From assembly GCA_023436175.1 (NCBI GenBank), contig JAEZKE010000096.1, forward strand, positions 1-54,797: DNA of 54,797 nt, written 5' to 3'. The DNA comes from Methanobacteriota archaeon (GTDB lineage: Archaea; Methanobacteriota; Methanobacteria; Methanobacteriales; Methanobacteriaceae). Of the stretch, positions 1 to 7,126 are shown in pieces. A program made the position numbers and the translations under genes. Positions within the stretch are counted from its first letter, which is position 1. Each line of letters begins with the position of its first letter. A model generated the notes under the pieces. That model saw only the letters and a list, made by a program, of their open reading frames with translations. It searched no databases and was not told where the DNA came from.

Positions 1-1845
1 AGAGATAGAGATAGAATAATTTTCTCCAAAGCATTTCGAAGACTAGAACACAAGGCACAAGTCTATTCTCACGAAAAAGGAGATCATTATAGAACTAGAT
101 TAACACATACACTTGAAGTAATGCAAATTGCAAGGAGTATAGCAAGAAATTTAGGCTTAAATGAAGATTTAACCGAAGCAATTGCTTTAGGGCATGATAT
201 CGGCCACACTCCCTTTGGACATCAAGGTGAAGATGTTTTAGATGGAATTATGAGGGGAGAAGATGATTTAGGCGGAAATTTAAAATATTGCATAAATTAT
301 TGTGGGTTTAAACATAATTTTAACGGTTTAAGGACTGTAGACATCCTAGAAAAAAAATATGAAAAAGAAAAAGGATTAAATTTAACTTGGCAGGTAATTG
401 ATGGTATTCTAAAACATACAAAAATTGAAAAAGAAGATAAAAAATGGGATATAACTAGATTTATGCAGTGTAAAAATCATATTGCAGATTTTATGAAATA
501 TCATCATCCAGTAACTTTAGAAGGTCAAATAGTAGCTATAGCTGATGAAATCGCACAAAGACAACATGATTTAGACGATGGATTAAGAGATAAAGACCTT
601 AAATTAGATGTAAACAAAATTATAGAATATATTGATGAAAATATTATCAATATAAAAACTAGAACCGAAGAAAACATATGTAATGCTGGAGATTTGGACC
701 CGAAATATTATTCTAAGTTTGTTTCATTTGTAAAAAATGCTACTCCATCAGATATTCTTGATCATCTTGATGATAAAGCCCGTTCTAAAATACTTGAAAA
801 AGGCAATATTGACTATGAGTTATGGGATAAATTGGTTTTAAATCACTTTACTAAGAATTACGTTATTCCAGATAATATTGAAATTAAATTACTTAAAGAA
901 TTAGAAAATAAAATTCAAAAGAATAAAAAGTATTCAAATGAGTATACTTGGAATTCTTTAATTAGAGATATAATAGATTATTTCATTAAAGATGTAACTC
1001 TTAATTCATCAGAAAAACTAAACAAACAATTAAAAAGTCCTGAAAATGAAAATCATATTAGATTACAAGTGATAGATAAAAATAAAATATCCTGTAAAAA
1101 ATCAAATATAAACGTACAAACAGAAAATGCATATCAGAACACAAGAAAATATTTTGATTCTAAACTAATTGATTTTAGCGATTCTGGAGCTGAATTTGAC
1201 AAAAAAATTGAATATTACATTAAAAATCGAATTCTAAATTCGTATAATGTTAACATATTTGACGGTAAAGCGATTTATATAGTTAGACAGTTGTTTAAAG
1301 CATTTTATACTAATCCTAGACAAATGCCAAAAGAAACATTAGATAAACTTTCTCAGAGAATTCATGAGAATACTAAATGGTATGGTTGTAAAATAGTTTT
1401 AGCTAATAAATATTTAGATGAAATAGAGTTCAGAAATAGCCCTCCAAATGAAATAAATGAATTAATAAAATTTTTAAAATTAGAAATGAAAAGAAAAGAA
1501 TTAGAAAATGTTTTTAAAGCCACTTATTCTAGTGAAATTGATTTAAAATTAAATTACGATTTTTTAAAACGTATCCATAGTGATATTGATTCTATAAATG
1601 AAGAATGTCAAGAATGTGACGACAATTATGATAAAAAAATAATTAAAAAGATATTTGAAAAAATAAACGATTTTACTAAAAAAGATATATTATTGGAAAC
1701 TGATAGTGAGTTGCAGAAACAAATGATAGTCATTAAATGTTTATTAGAGCATCATTATGTATATCTGTCTATTATATGCGATCATATTGCCGGAATGACT
1801 GATAATTATGCTAAAAATGAATATAAGAAGTTATATTTAGTTTAA
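1..1845 (+). CDS. dgt: dGTPase-like HD-domain triphosphohydrolase (5' end outside window)
   Basis: The frame is open from base 1, so the gene begins left of the window; the ATG at 121 is internal. The first 40 codons already encode the family signature SKAFRRLEHKAQV followed by GDHYRTRLTHTLEV, with the first metal-binding His. Next come the HD pair in GHDIGHTPFGHQGE and a later Asp in IADEIAQRQHDLDDGL, completing the H..HD..D metal site. This matches dNTP triphosphohydrolases, which cleave dGTP or other dNTPs to nucleoside and triphosphate. The C-terminal half is Lys/Glu/Asn-rich and diverged. A PIN-like nuclease gene starts 33 nt after the stop, suggesting one transcript. The housekeeping substrate is unknown; some homologues deplete dNTPs during phage attack. 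Confidence 0.85.
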   Translation, partial: RDRDRIIFSKAFRRLEHKAQVYSHEKGDHYRTRLTHTLEVMQIARSIARNLGLNEDLTEAIALGHDIGHTPFGHQGEDVLDGIMRGEDDLGGNLKYCINYCGFKHNFNGLRTVDILEKKYEKEKGLNLTWQVIDGILKHTKIEKEDKKWDITRFMQCKNHIADFMKYHHPVTLEGQIVAIADEIAQRQHDLDDGLRDKDLKLDVNKIIEYIDENIINIKTRTEENICNAGDLDPKYYSKFVSFVKNATPSDILDHLDDKARSKILEKGNIDYELWDKLVLNHFTKNYVIPDNIEIKLLKELENKIQKNKKYSNEYTWNSLIRDIIDYFIKDVTLNSSEKLNKQLKSPENENHIRLQVIDKNKISCKKSNINVQTENAYQNTRKYFDSKLIDFSDSGAEFDKKIEYYIKNRILNSYNVNIFDGKAIYIVRQLFKAFYTNPRQMPKETLDKLSQRIHENTKWYGCKIVLANKYLDEIEFRNSPPNEINELIKFLKLEMKRKELENVFKATYSSEIDLKLNYDFLKRIHSDIDSINEECQECDDNYDKKIIKKIFEKINDFTKKDILLETDSELQKQMIVIKCLLEHHYVYLSIICDHIAGMTDNYAKNEYKKLYLV

Positions 1846-1878
1846 AATATTTAGAGAATAATAAGAGTATATGATATT

Positions 1879-3021
1879 ATGAAATATTTATTTCCAGGAT
1901 ATTACCATAGTCCAGACTTTAAAAAGCTATTTAAAGAATGTATTTTTGTTTTTGATAGTAGTGTACTCTTATCTATTTACGAACTCACCAAAGAAGAATC
2001 AGATAATTTTTTTAATGCAATAGAAAATGATAAAATAAAAGAAAAACTATGGATACCTCATCAAGTTGCTTTAGAATATCAACGAAACCGATGGAAATCA
2101 ATTTCCATCCAAGAAAGCTCGGTTAATATTAAAAAAAGATTGACTAAACTATCCATTGACATTCAAAATCTCGAAAAAAATCTTAAAAAGCTATCAATGT
2201 TACAAAGTCAGTATATAAATGCTGATGAGATACAGGAAGGATTAAATAACATTCAAACAATTATTGATGAACTAAAAATTAAAAAGATGCCTAATTTACT
2301 ATTAAATGATATAATTAGGAATAAAATTGACAAATTATTTAAAAACAGGATAGGTAATAGTTATCCAAAAGAAAAATTAGAAAAAATTTACTCTGAAGGA
2401 GAAAAACGATTTAAAAATAAGATCCCTCCAGGTTACGAAGATATAAATAAAGAAACTATAAAAAAATACGGCGATTTAGTTTTATGGAAACAAATAATAG
2501 ATAATGCCAAATTAAAAGAAAAACCTGTAGTATTTGTTACTAATGAAAAAAAGAATGATTGGTGGTTTAAAGGAGATACGGGTAACTTATTAGGTCCTCA
2601 GGCAGATTTAATTGAAGAATTTTACAATGAAACTGGTCAAATATTTCATATGTATAGATTATCCGACTTTTTAAAACGAATAAGAAAATATTTAGAGATT
2701 ATAGTTGAAGATAATACAGTAGAACATGTTGAAGATATATCAGATCGAAATGCATTAAAGGAATTTTTAGTTGAAGATTATTTAGACCCTGATGCAGGTT
2801 TAATAGAATATAAAACTCCTCGACCTAGAACAGTTAATTTAATGCTTAATCTTATTCAAGAGTATGAAGAAGAATATGAAGGAGCTCCAATAAATATAAT
2901 CATTGACGAAATGTTTAATAAGTACGATATTGGTAGAACTGAAAGTATAAGGATCATACAGAATTTAAAACGACGAAAAATGGTATTTTGGCCGTATGAA
3001 GGACATATTAAAATCCTTTAG
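1879..3021 (+). CDS. PIN-like domain (PIN_8/DUF4935 type) putative ribonuclease
   Basis: 380 residues. The N-terminus has the PIN first strand and acidic residue in VFDSSVLLSIYEL, then a helical charged insert (about residues 75-180). The late acidic strand signature VVFVTNEKKNDWW (about 216-228) is typical of the PIN_8 (DUF4935) subgroup of metal-dependent RNases. The C-terminal 110 residues are predicted helical and may be winged-helix-like (SIRIIQNLKRRKMVFWP). It lies 33 nt downstream of the dGTPase-like gene on the same strand, so a shared transcript and function are likely. The start is the ATG at 1879 after a GAGTATATGAT stretch. The target RNA cannot be told from sequence. Confidence 0.7.
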   Translation: MKYLFPGYYHSPDFKKLFKECIFVFDSSVLLSIYELTKEESDNFFNAIENDKIKEKLWIPHQVALEYQRNRWKSISIQESSVNIKKRLTKLSIDIQNLEKNLKKLSMLQSQYINADEIQEGLNNIQTIIDELKIKKMPNLLLNDIIRNKIDKLFKNRIGNSYPKEKLEKIYSEGEKRFKNKIPPGYEDINKETIKKYGDLVLWKQIIDNAKLKEKPVVFVTNEKKNDWWFKGDTGNLLGPQADLIEEFYNETGQIFHMYRLSDFLKRIRKYLEIIVEDNTVEHVEDISDRNALKEFLVEDYLDPDAGLIEYKTPRPRTVNLMLNLIQEYEEEYEGAPINIIIDEMFNKYDIGRTESIRIIQNLKRRKMVFWPYEGHIKIL

Positions 3022-3045
3022 CATATTCTTTAAAAAAAATAAATG

Positions 3046-3177
3046 TTATTTCTCTCCTTTTTCAATATACTTCTTAGCAATCAAAATTAATTTCGAAACT
3101 TCCTGACTAAAAGAAGACTGACTAATTCCAAAGTCCTCAAACGCTTTTTTACTTGCAAACTCAAAAGCTTCATCCAT
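3046..3177 (-). CDS. Small hypothetical protein, 43 aa
   Basis: This ORF reads MDEAFEFASKKAFEDFGISQ... and ends IEKGEK. It is strongly amphipathic and helical, with alternating charged and hydrophobic residues. Short archaeal proteins of this shape (Phe-rich N-terminus, FS.EVSKLI.IA.KY helix) recur in the group, but no family can be named. It is convergent with the PIN-like gene, whose stop lies 24 nt away. The ribosome binding site is weak (a GAG 12 nt upstream). It is supported by composition and helical periodicity rather than by homology. Confidence 0.4.
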   Translation of the reverse strand: MDEAFEFASKKAFEDFGISQSSFSQEVSKLILIAKKYIEKGEK

Positions 3178-3375
3178 GATCGAGACTCGTTTCTATAATT
3201 TTTAGATCTTAGTAAATTTTAAATAACAAATAAGATTATTGAAATATGAAAAGGAGTATACGGTATTTAGTACTACTTACAAAAAAGAACGCAGAAATTA
3301 GCCTAAATCTGTATAATAGTGTAATCTAAAAAATTCTTTAAAGAGGATAAAATGCAAAATTTGAGGATGAAATAA

Positions 3376-3795
3376 ATGGAGCATGATACTAATATTATAC
3401 TAAATTTTTTCGTAGGTTTTCTTTTCATTGCTTTACCTTTTTTGCCCGGGGGAAATCCGTTAGGCTTTACTTGGATAATTGTAGGCATCTTCCTTATTAT
3501 TATAGGAACAACTGGATTGTATAATAAAGGAAGTTTTCCCCGGAATGTATACCGGACAGTTTTGTCATTATTAGCTTTAATTGAACTATTTTTAATCATT
3601 TACATCTATATTAACATGCCTGAAAGCCATAACCTCCTATTTTTAATTATCTTAGGAGTTACAGCATTATTATTGTACATTGTAGTATATACACTTATTA
3701 ACAAAAGAAAAATATCAAAATGGACAAAAGGTGTTGAACCTGTAGAAAATGATATAAATATCAAGAATCACTTGACTACTTTGATAAATATGTAA
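3376..3795 (+). CDS. Membrane domain, N-terminal part of a frameshifted membrane/TPR gene
   Basis: 139 residues with four predicted transmembrane helices: about 7-24, 30-48, 62-80 and 87-107. A short polar cytoplasmic tail ends at residue 139. The last codons overlap, in another frame, a stretch that reads as a good tetratricopeptide repeat starting at 3753. That second frame has no good start codon and no ribosome binding site. The simplest reading is one ancestral gene, membrane domain plus TPR domain, now split by a net frameshift between about 3735 and 3765. Start ATG at 3376 is preceded by GAGGATGAAATAA. Confidence 0.6.
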   Translation: MEHDTNIILNFFVGFLFIALPFLPGGNPLGFTWIIVGIFLIIIGTTGLYNKGSFPRNVYRTVLSLLALIELFLIIYIYINMPESHNLLFLIILGVTALLLYIVVYTLINKRKISKWTKGVEPVENDINIKNHLTTLINM

Positions 3796-4406
3796 AATCA
3801 GATCCCAATGACCCTCTTGCATGGGCTGGCAAAGCTATTGCTCTTTTAAACCTCAATAAATATGAAGAAGCGTTAGAATGCTCAAACAAATCCATAGATA
3901 TAAATTTAGGCATTACTAAATTCTTAGATAAAAAATTGATAAATTCAATTAGACTTAACGTTAAAGGCATTGTTCTTTCAAAACTTAAAAGATATGAAGA
4001 AGCACTAAATTACTTTGATCAAGCATTAGAATTAAGACCCAGTTATTATTCCATATTAAATAATAAAGGCATTGCTTTAAGTAAATTGGGAAACTATGAA
4101 GGAGCAATAAACTGCTATAACAAAGTTTTGCGTTTTGATCCTAAATATCCCCATGCATTATCTAATAAAGGTGAAACGCTTCGAAAACTCGGGAAATATC
4201 AAGAAGCTATGGAATATGTTGATAAAGCATTAAAAATTAATTCTAAACTTCCTTTTATTTGGCTTAACAAAGGGGAAACACTTATGGCAATGAATAGAAA
4301 TGAAGAAGCCATTAAATACATTGATAAATCTTTAGAACTAGATCCAATTTTTGAATCTGCAATTGAAGTTAAAGAAGAGCTTTTGAAACTCAATAGGGAA
4401 ACATGA
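3753..4406 (+). pseudogene. TPR domain, C-terminal part of the frameshifted membrane/TPR gene
   Basis: From 3753 the frame is open and encodes five consecutive tetratricopeptide repeats. The first is QESLDYFDKYVKSDPNDP followed by LAWAGKAIALLNLNKYEEAL. The later ones carry the usual N.KG..L..L..YEEA pattern and end at the TGA at 4404-4406. TPRs mediate protein-protein contacts. No ATG or GTG precedes the first repeat after the stop at 3750. The first plausible start, a TTG at 3936, has no Shine-Dalgarno sequence and would cut off a complete repeat. This makes the segment the continuation of the membrane protein at 3376 rather than an independent gene. Confidence 0.6.
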
Positions 4407-4557
4407 TAGCCTGAATTACTTAAAAAATTTTATTCATCCTTAATCAAGATCTTTCTGTTATTTATTCTAATTTTTCCAAAAATTTTAATCCTGTCAAGAT
4501 GTCTAAAATGAAAGAAGTTTAAGGCCTAAAAAGAAAAAAACATTGAAAATCAAAGCA

Positions 4558-4643
4558 ATCAAAAACTAAGTTTTTGATGCATCGAAATTGAAAATATAAA
4601 AAATGCGTAGCATTTCTTATCTCCCAAAAATCAGAGATTTTTG
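4558..4643. repeat. Cluster of short perfect hairpins with 3-nt loops
   Basis: Three perfect inverted repeats, each with a 3-nt loop, follow one another. The stems are ATCAAAAAC, loop TAA (4558-4578); AAATGC, loop GTA (4601-4615); and CAAAAATC, loop AGA (4625-4643). They fill the convergent space between the TPR frame and the gene ending at 4694. A similar group occurs at 34512-34555 and 34998-35016. They could act as bidirectional terminators or be copies of a repeat family. Confidence 0.6.
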
Positions 4644-4693
4644 AGGATTTCGACAGATTTTCAAGATTTCTACGCCTGTCAAAAACCAAAATC

Positions 4694-5134
4694 CTATTCA
4701 AGCGGCAAGACTTCAAATAACAGTTCTTTAAATTCATCCAAAAGTTCTTTTGGAAACATTAAGCCCACGCAAATTACAAGAACACCCGTACCTACAACAC
4801 TGTCTTCATTATTGGGGTCATCTATGAGTTCCTCACCAAAAACTAATTTTACATTCCCTTTTTCTTGAAGAAATTCCCAGAGAGTTTCACGTTCATGACC
4901 TGCACCATTTACTGCAATGTTATTACGTAATGCCAGCTCTAAAAATCGTTTCCAATCTTCAAAATCGCAGAACTCGATCCATGTTGACCCCTTGTAGTCA
5001 ATACAGCAGTTGCATGTTTCAATTTCCCAGTGGAAGAAATTTTTAATGACGTCCTCTAAACCTTCATCCACAAAAATATGAAAATCTTCATCTATTTCAA
5101 CTTCTACCTGTTTATGTTCGTTCATGTTGCACAT
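4694..5134 (-). CDS. Hypothetical acidic protein, 146 aa
   Basis: An acidic soluble protein beginning MCNMNEHKQVEVEIDEDFHI. It has a Cys cluster ETCNCCIDYKG (about residues 39-49), two Trp-rich stretches (TWIEFCDFEDWKRF) and a hydrophobic strand GTGVLVICVGLMFP near the C-terminus followed by a Leu/Glu-rich helix. No family is recognised. Either Met1 or Met4 could be the start; neither has a strong ribosome binding site. The clustered cysteines could bind metal, which is inference only. Codon use resembles neighbouring genes. Confidence 0.6.
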   Translation of the reverse strand: MCNMNEHKQVEVEIDEDFHIFVDEGLEDVIKNFFHWEIETCNCCIDYKGSTWIEFCDFEDWKRFLELALRNNIAVNGAGHERETLWEFLQEKGNVKLVFGEELIDDPNNEDSVVGTGVLVICVGLMFPKELLDEFKELLFEVLPLE

Positions 5135-5240
5135 CCATTTAATACTATTTTTAACATTTACAATTATTTAACATGAGTTAAATACTTAGTCATATCTTGC
5201 AATATATCCAATATAATTATAATACTCATTGTTTCGGAGG

Positions 5241-5411
5241 TATTTTCCCAGTAAGCAGAGCGGAAAATAGAGTTATTATCTTATTTCAACTGCTGTGGCG
5301 ATAATCGTTATCAACAGATAAGATATGGAAACACCTGCAGTTAGACACTCCTCAAGAAATAAAAAATCTAAAATAGTCTGTGAAGTCAATGATGAGATAG
5401 TTTTTCATTGA
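5241..5411. ncRNA. Candidate structured RNA (three hairpins)
   Basis: This gap region is richer in GC than its flanks and folds well on paper. Hairpin 1 has an 8-bp stem (TATTTTCC/GGAAAATA, 5241-5248 with 5262-5269). Hairpin 2 is nested: TATCTTAT 5277-5284 with ATAAGATA 5318-5325, then CTGT 5293-5296 with ACAG 5314-5317, then GATAA 5300-5304 with TTATC 5308-5312 around loop TCG. Hairpin 3 pairs TCAATGA 5386-5392 with TCATTGA 5405-5411. The strand is not determined. No ORF of convincing composition spans it. Confidence 0.35.
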
Positions 5412-5499
5412 GCAAAGCTTAATGGTAGTTAAAGCAGGTATGTGTTCGGCTCTGTCAAGATGTATAATGCGGGAAATAAATAAAAAAAATAAGATTAAG

Positions 5500-5769
5500 T
5501 TAATCAATGGCCTTTATTTTCCCAAAGTTGTCATTATAGTACCTGCAGCCTTCAGGTTCTAAAATAACATTCAAAAAGTTATACCTGAATGTACTACAAC
5601 CAGGCAAGGTTCTTACCAGATGCATCTTTTCCAGGCATTCTATGCCATCATTAATCTCATCACATTCAAGGTTGGTCATCCTTTTTAGGGCATCACCACT
5701 TCCGCGTTTTTTACTCCCTTCCACCATTGCTCTTAAAATTATCATTGCGTTTTCACGGGTAGAACCCAT
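5500..5769 (-). CDS. Small winged-helix-like protein, paralogue of the gene at 12233
   Basis: 89 residues from the ATG at 5769, which follows GGGGGTG at a good distance; a TTG one codon upstream gives the longest frame. It is about 50 percent identical by eye to the protein at 12233-12502, sharing ENAMIIL.AMVE, R.TNLECDEIN and a C-terminal G..YY..NFGKIK. The helical N-terminal half plus a GxxxFRYNFxNV strand pair suggests a winged helix-turn-helix, possibly DNA-binding; this is inference. Its upstream region contains a 23-bp block identical to that upstream of its paralogue, suggesting shared control or autoregulation. Confidence 0.65.
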   Translation of the reverse strand: MGSTRENAMIILRAMVEGSKKRGSGDALKRMTNLECDEINDGIECLEKMHLVRTLPGCSTFRYNFLNVILEPEGCRYYNDNFGKIKAID

Positions 5770-5829
5770 CAAAACACCCCCTTATATTCTTTAAATTCAG
5801 AACATGCTAATTAATTATATTAAGATGTG

Positions 5830-5852
5830 CATATATAAATCGAACTGTTTTA
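5830..5852 (-). promoter_or_regulatory. Promoter block shared with the paralogous gene
   Basis: On the minus strand this 23-bp block contains AACAGTTCGA followed by TTTATATATG, an archaeal BRE/TATA arrangement about 60 nt before the ATG at 5769. The identical 23 bp occur at 12608-12630 upstream of the paralogue. Confidence 0.65.
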
Positions 5853-5986
5853 AGTAAAATCTTTGAAAATGAAATCCAAAACTATAATTCTTTTGTACAA
5901 TCTCCTTATTTTCTCCAAAATTATAAATCATGTCAATATGGGAAAGAGATCATATTTCTAATCTCTATAATCAATAAATTGTAAAC

Positions 5987-6271
5987 CTAAATGTTATTTA
6001 CCATATTATACACTTTTACAGTTGGTCTAATCCCAGATTTCTCGAATAACTCAACTATTTCTAATTGTTCATTTCCCATTTTATCTAATGATTCCTGGCT
6101 TGCCCATACAGTTTCAATTATGTAAAGTCCCTTTTTAGTAGAATCCTGTAATAAATATGATGCTATCATTCCTTCTGGCTTCTTATTTTGCTTTAAGGTT
6201 TCATAATCTGATTCAAATTCTTCTATTTTCGAAATTGGAACGTTTCCTTCTACAAATGTTATTACTTCCAT
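5987..6271 (-). CDS. ABM-like (antibiotic biosynthesis monooxygenase fold) small protein
   Basis: 94 residues starting with an ATG after GGTGATGAA. It has the layout of the dimeric ABM ferredoxin-like barrel: strand 1 ITFVEGNV, a helix ISKIEEFESDYETLKQ, then SYLLQDSTKKGLYIIETVWASQESLDKM and a final strand PTVKVYNMV. ABM-fold proteins include small monooxygenases and haem- or stress-related proteins, many without assigned substrate. The gene stands alone on the minus strand. Confidence 0.65.
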   Translation of the reverse strand: MEVITFVEGNVPISKIEEFESDYETLKQNKKPEGMIASYLLQDSTKKGLYIIETVWASQESLDKMGNEQLEIVELFEKSGIRPTVKVYNMVNNI

Positions 6272-6690
6272 TTCATCACCATTATATATTCATAATTTAT
6301 TCTAATTAATATTTTACTGACTAAATTTATTAAAAAATGTCTTTCTGCATTTTCAGGTCATGTTTTTAAGTATTAAAAATCGAAAAAATTACAAATTCTG
6401 TCAGGATATCTAAAAAAGAAGTTAAAAAGATTTTAAATTATTGCACTTTCATATTAGGATCGCTTCGCATATTCTTTTATTAATATACCAAACTATCCCC
6501 CAAGAGTTAAAAATTAAATTCAAAATCTTTTCTTATACATATAAAAATAGAAAAAAATTAAAATGTTGAGTTTAAAAAATTGGGAAAGATATATTCAGAT
6601 AGAATACCGTAATGATTTAGATAATAGTTTGATTATTTTCCAAAACAATTTTAAGTATAATAATATACTCTACTAGAGGAGGCACCGATC
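6272..6690. other. Intergenic gap, divergent promoters
   Basis: AT-rich spacer between divergent genes. It holds one copy of a degenerate CTGTCAGGATATCTAA-like motif near 6397 (compare 4493 and 5451) and a TATA-like stretch AAGTATAATAATATA at about 6653-6667 for the gene at 6691. No other gene was seen. Confidence 0.5.
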
Positions 6691-7044
6691 ATGCCGCCGA
6701 GAAAGGAAAGATCTGAAAGACCAAATAAAAGAAATAGAAAAGATAACAAACCACCAGCAAATGAATATTTAAGTGTTGCGGGTGATAGACATGCCCTAAT
6801 TATGACACCTATGGGCATAATGATGGAAGATGGACTGGTTCTGTATAAAAATATAGTCCGTATTTATAAAAAGAAAGATACTGATTTTTATGGGTATGCT
6901 AAAATTAGAGTATGGTTTACTACTGGTAAAACAACCGTTAGAAAAGTTAACTCTGCAGAGGCAAGTAAATTCATTCTGGCTGTAAGAAAGAAAATAAAAG
7001 AATTAGAAAATGAACAAATTGAAAATTCCAATGAAAATCAATAA
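6691..7044 (+). CDS. Hypothetical protein with basic N-terminus, 117 aa
   Basis: Starts at an ATG after a strong AGAGGAGG site. The first 25 residues are highly basic and probably disordered (PPRKERSERPNKRNRKDNK). The middle 65 residues alternate beta strands (HALIMTPMGIMMEDGLVLY, IVRIYKKKD, YAKIRVWFTTGKTTVRKV) and end in a helix (EASKFILAVRKKIKELENE), a layout reminiscent of a PH-like domain. The basic tail suggests nucleic-acid or membrane contact. No family can be named with confidence. Confidence 0.65.
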   Translation: MPPRKERSERPNKRNRKDNKPPANEYLSVAGDRHALIMTPMGIMMEDGLVLYKNIVRIYKKKDTDFYGYAKIRVWFTTGKTTVRKVNSAEASKFILAVRKKIKELENEQIENSNENQ

Positions 7045-7057
7045 TTAGATTTTTTCT

Positions 7058-7073
7058 GCCGCATCGCTGCGGC
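7058..7073. terminator. GC-rich hairpin between convergent genes
   Basis: Stem GCCGC/GCGGC with a 6-nt loop, preceded by a T-run (7050-7056) and followed by AT-rich sequence. It lies 14 nt after the stop at 7044 and 54 nt before the end of the convergent adhesin gene, so it may serve both directions. Confidence 0.5.
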
Positions 7074-7126
7074 TATCAAAAATTTTCAATTTAAAGGCGC
7101 TTTTGAAAAAAGGTGGAAATATAAAA

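Noticed and set aside
3246..3329. 27-codon ATG frame MKRSIRYLVL...
   Set aside because: Has no ribosome binding site and is too short to judge by composition.
5327..5413. 28-codon ATG frame (METPAVRHSS...) thought to be a relic of a TnpB transposase tail
   Set aside because: The resemblance is only a short, low-information stretch; no upstream transposase domain, zinc-finger or element end was seen.
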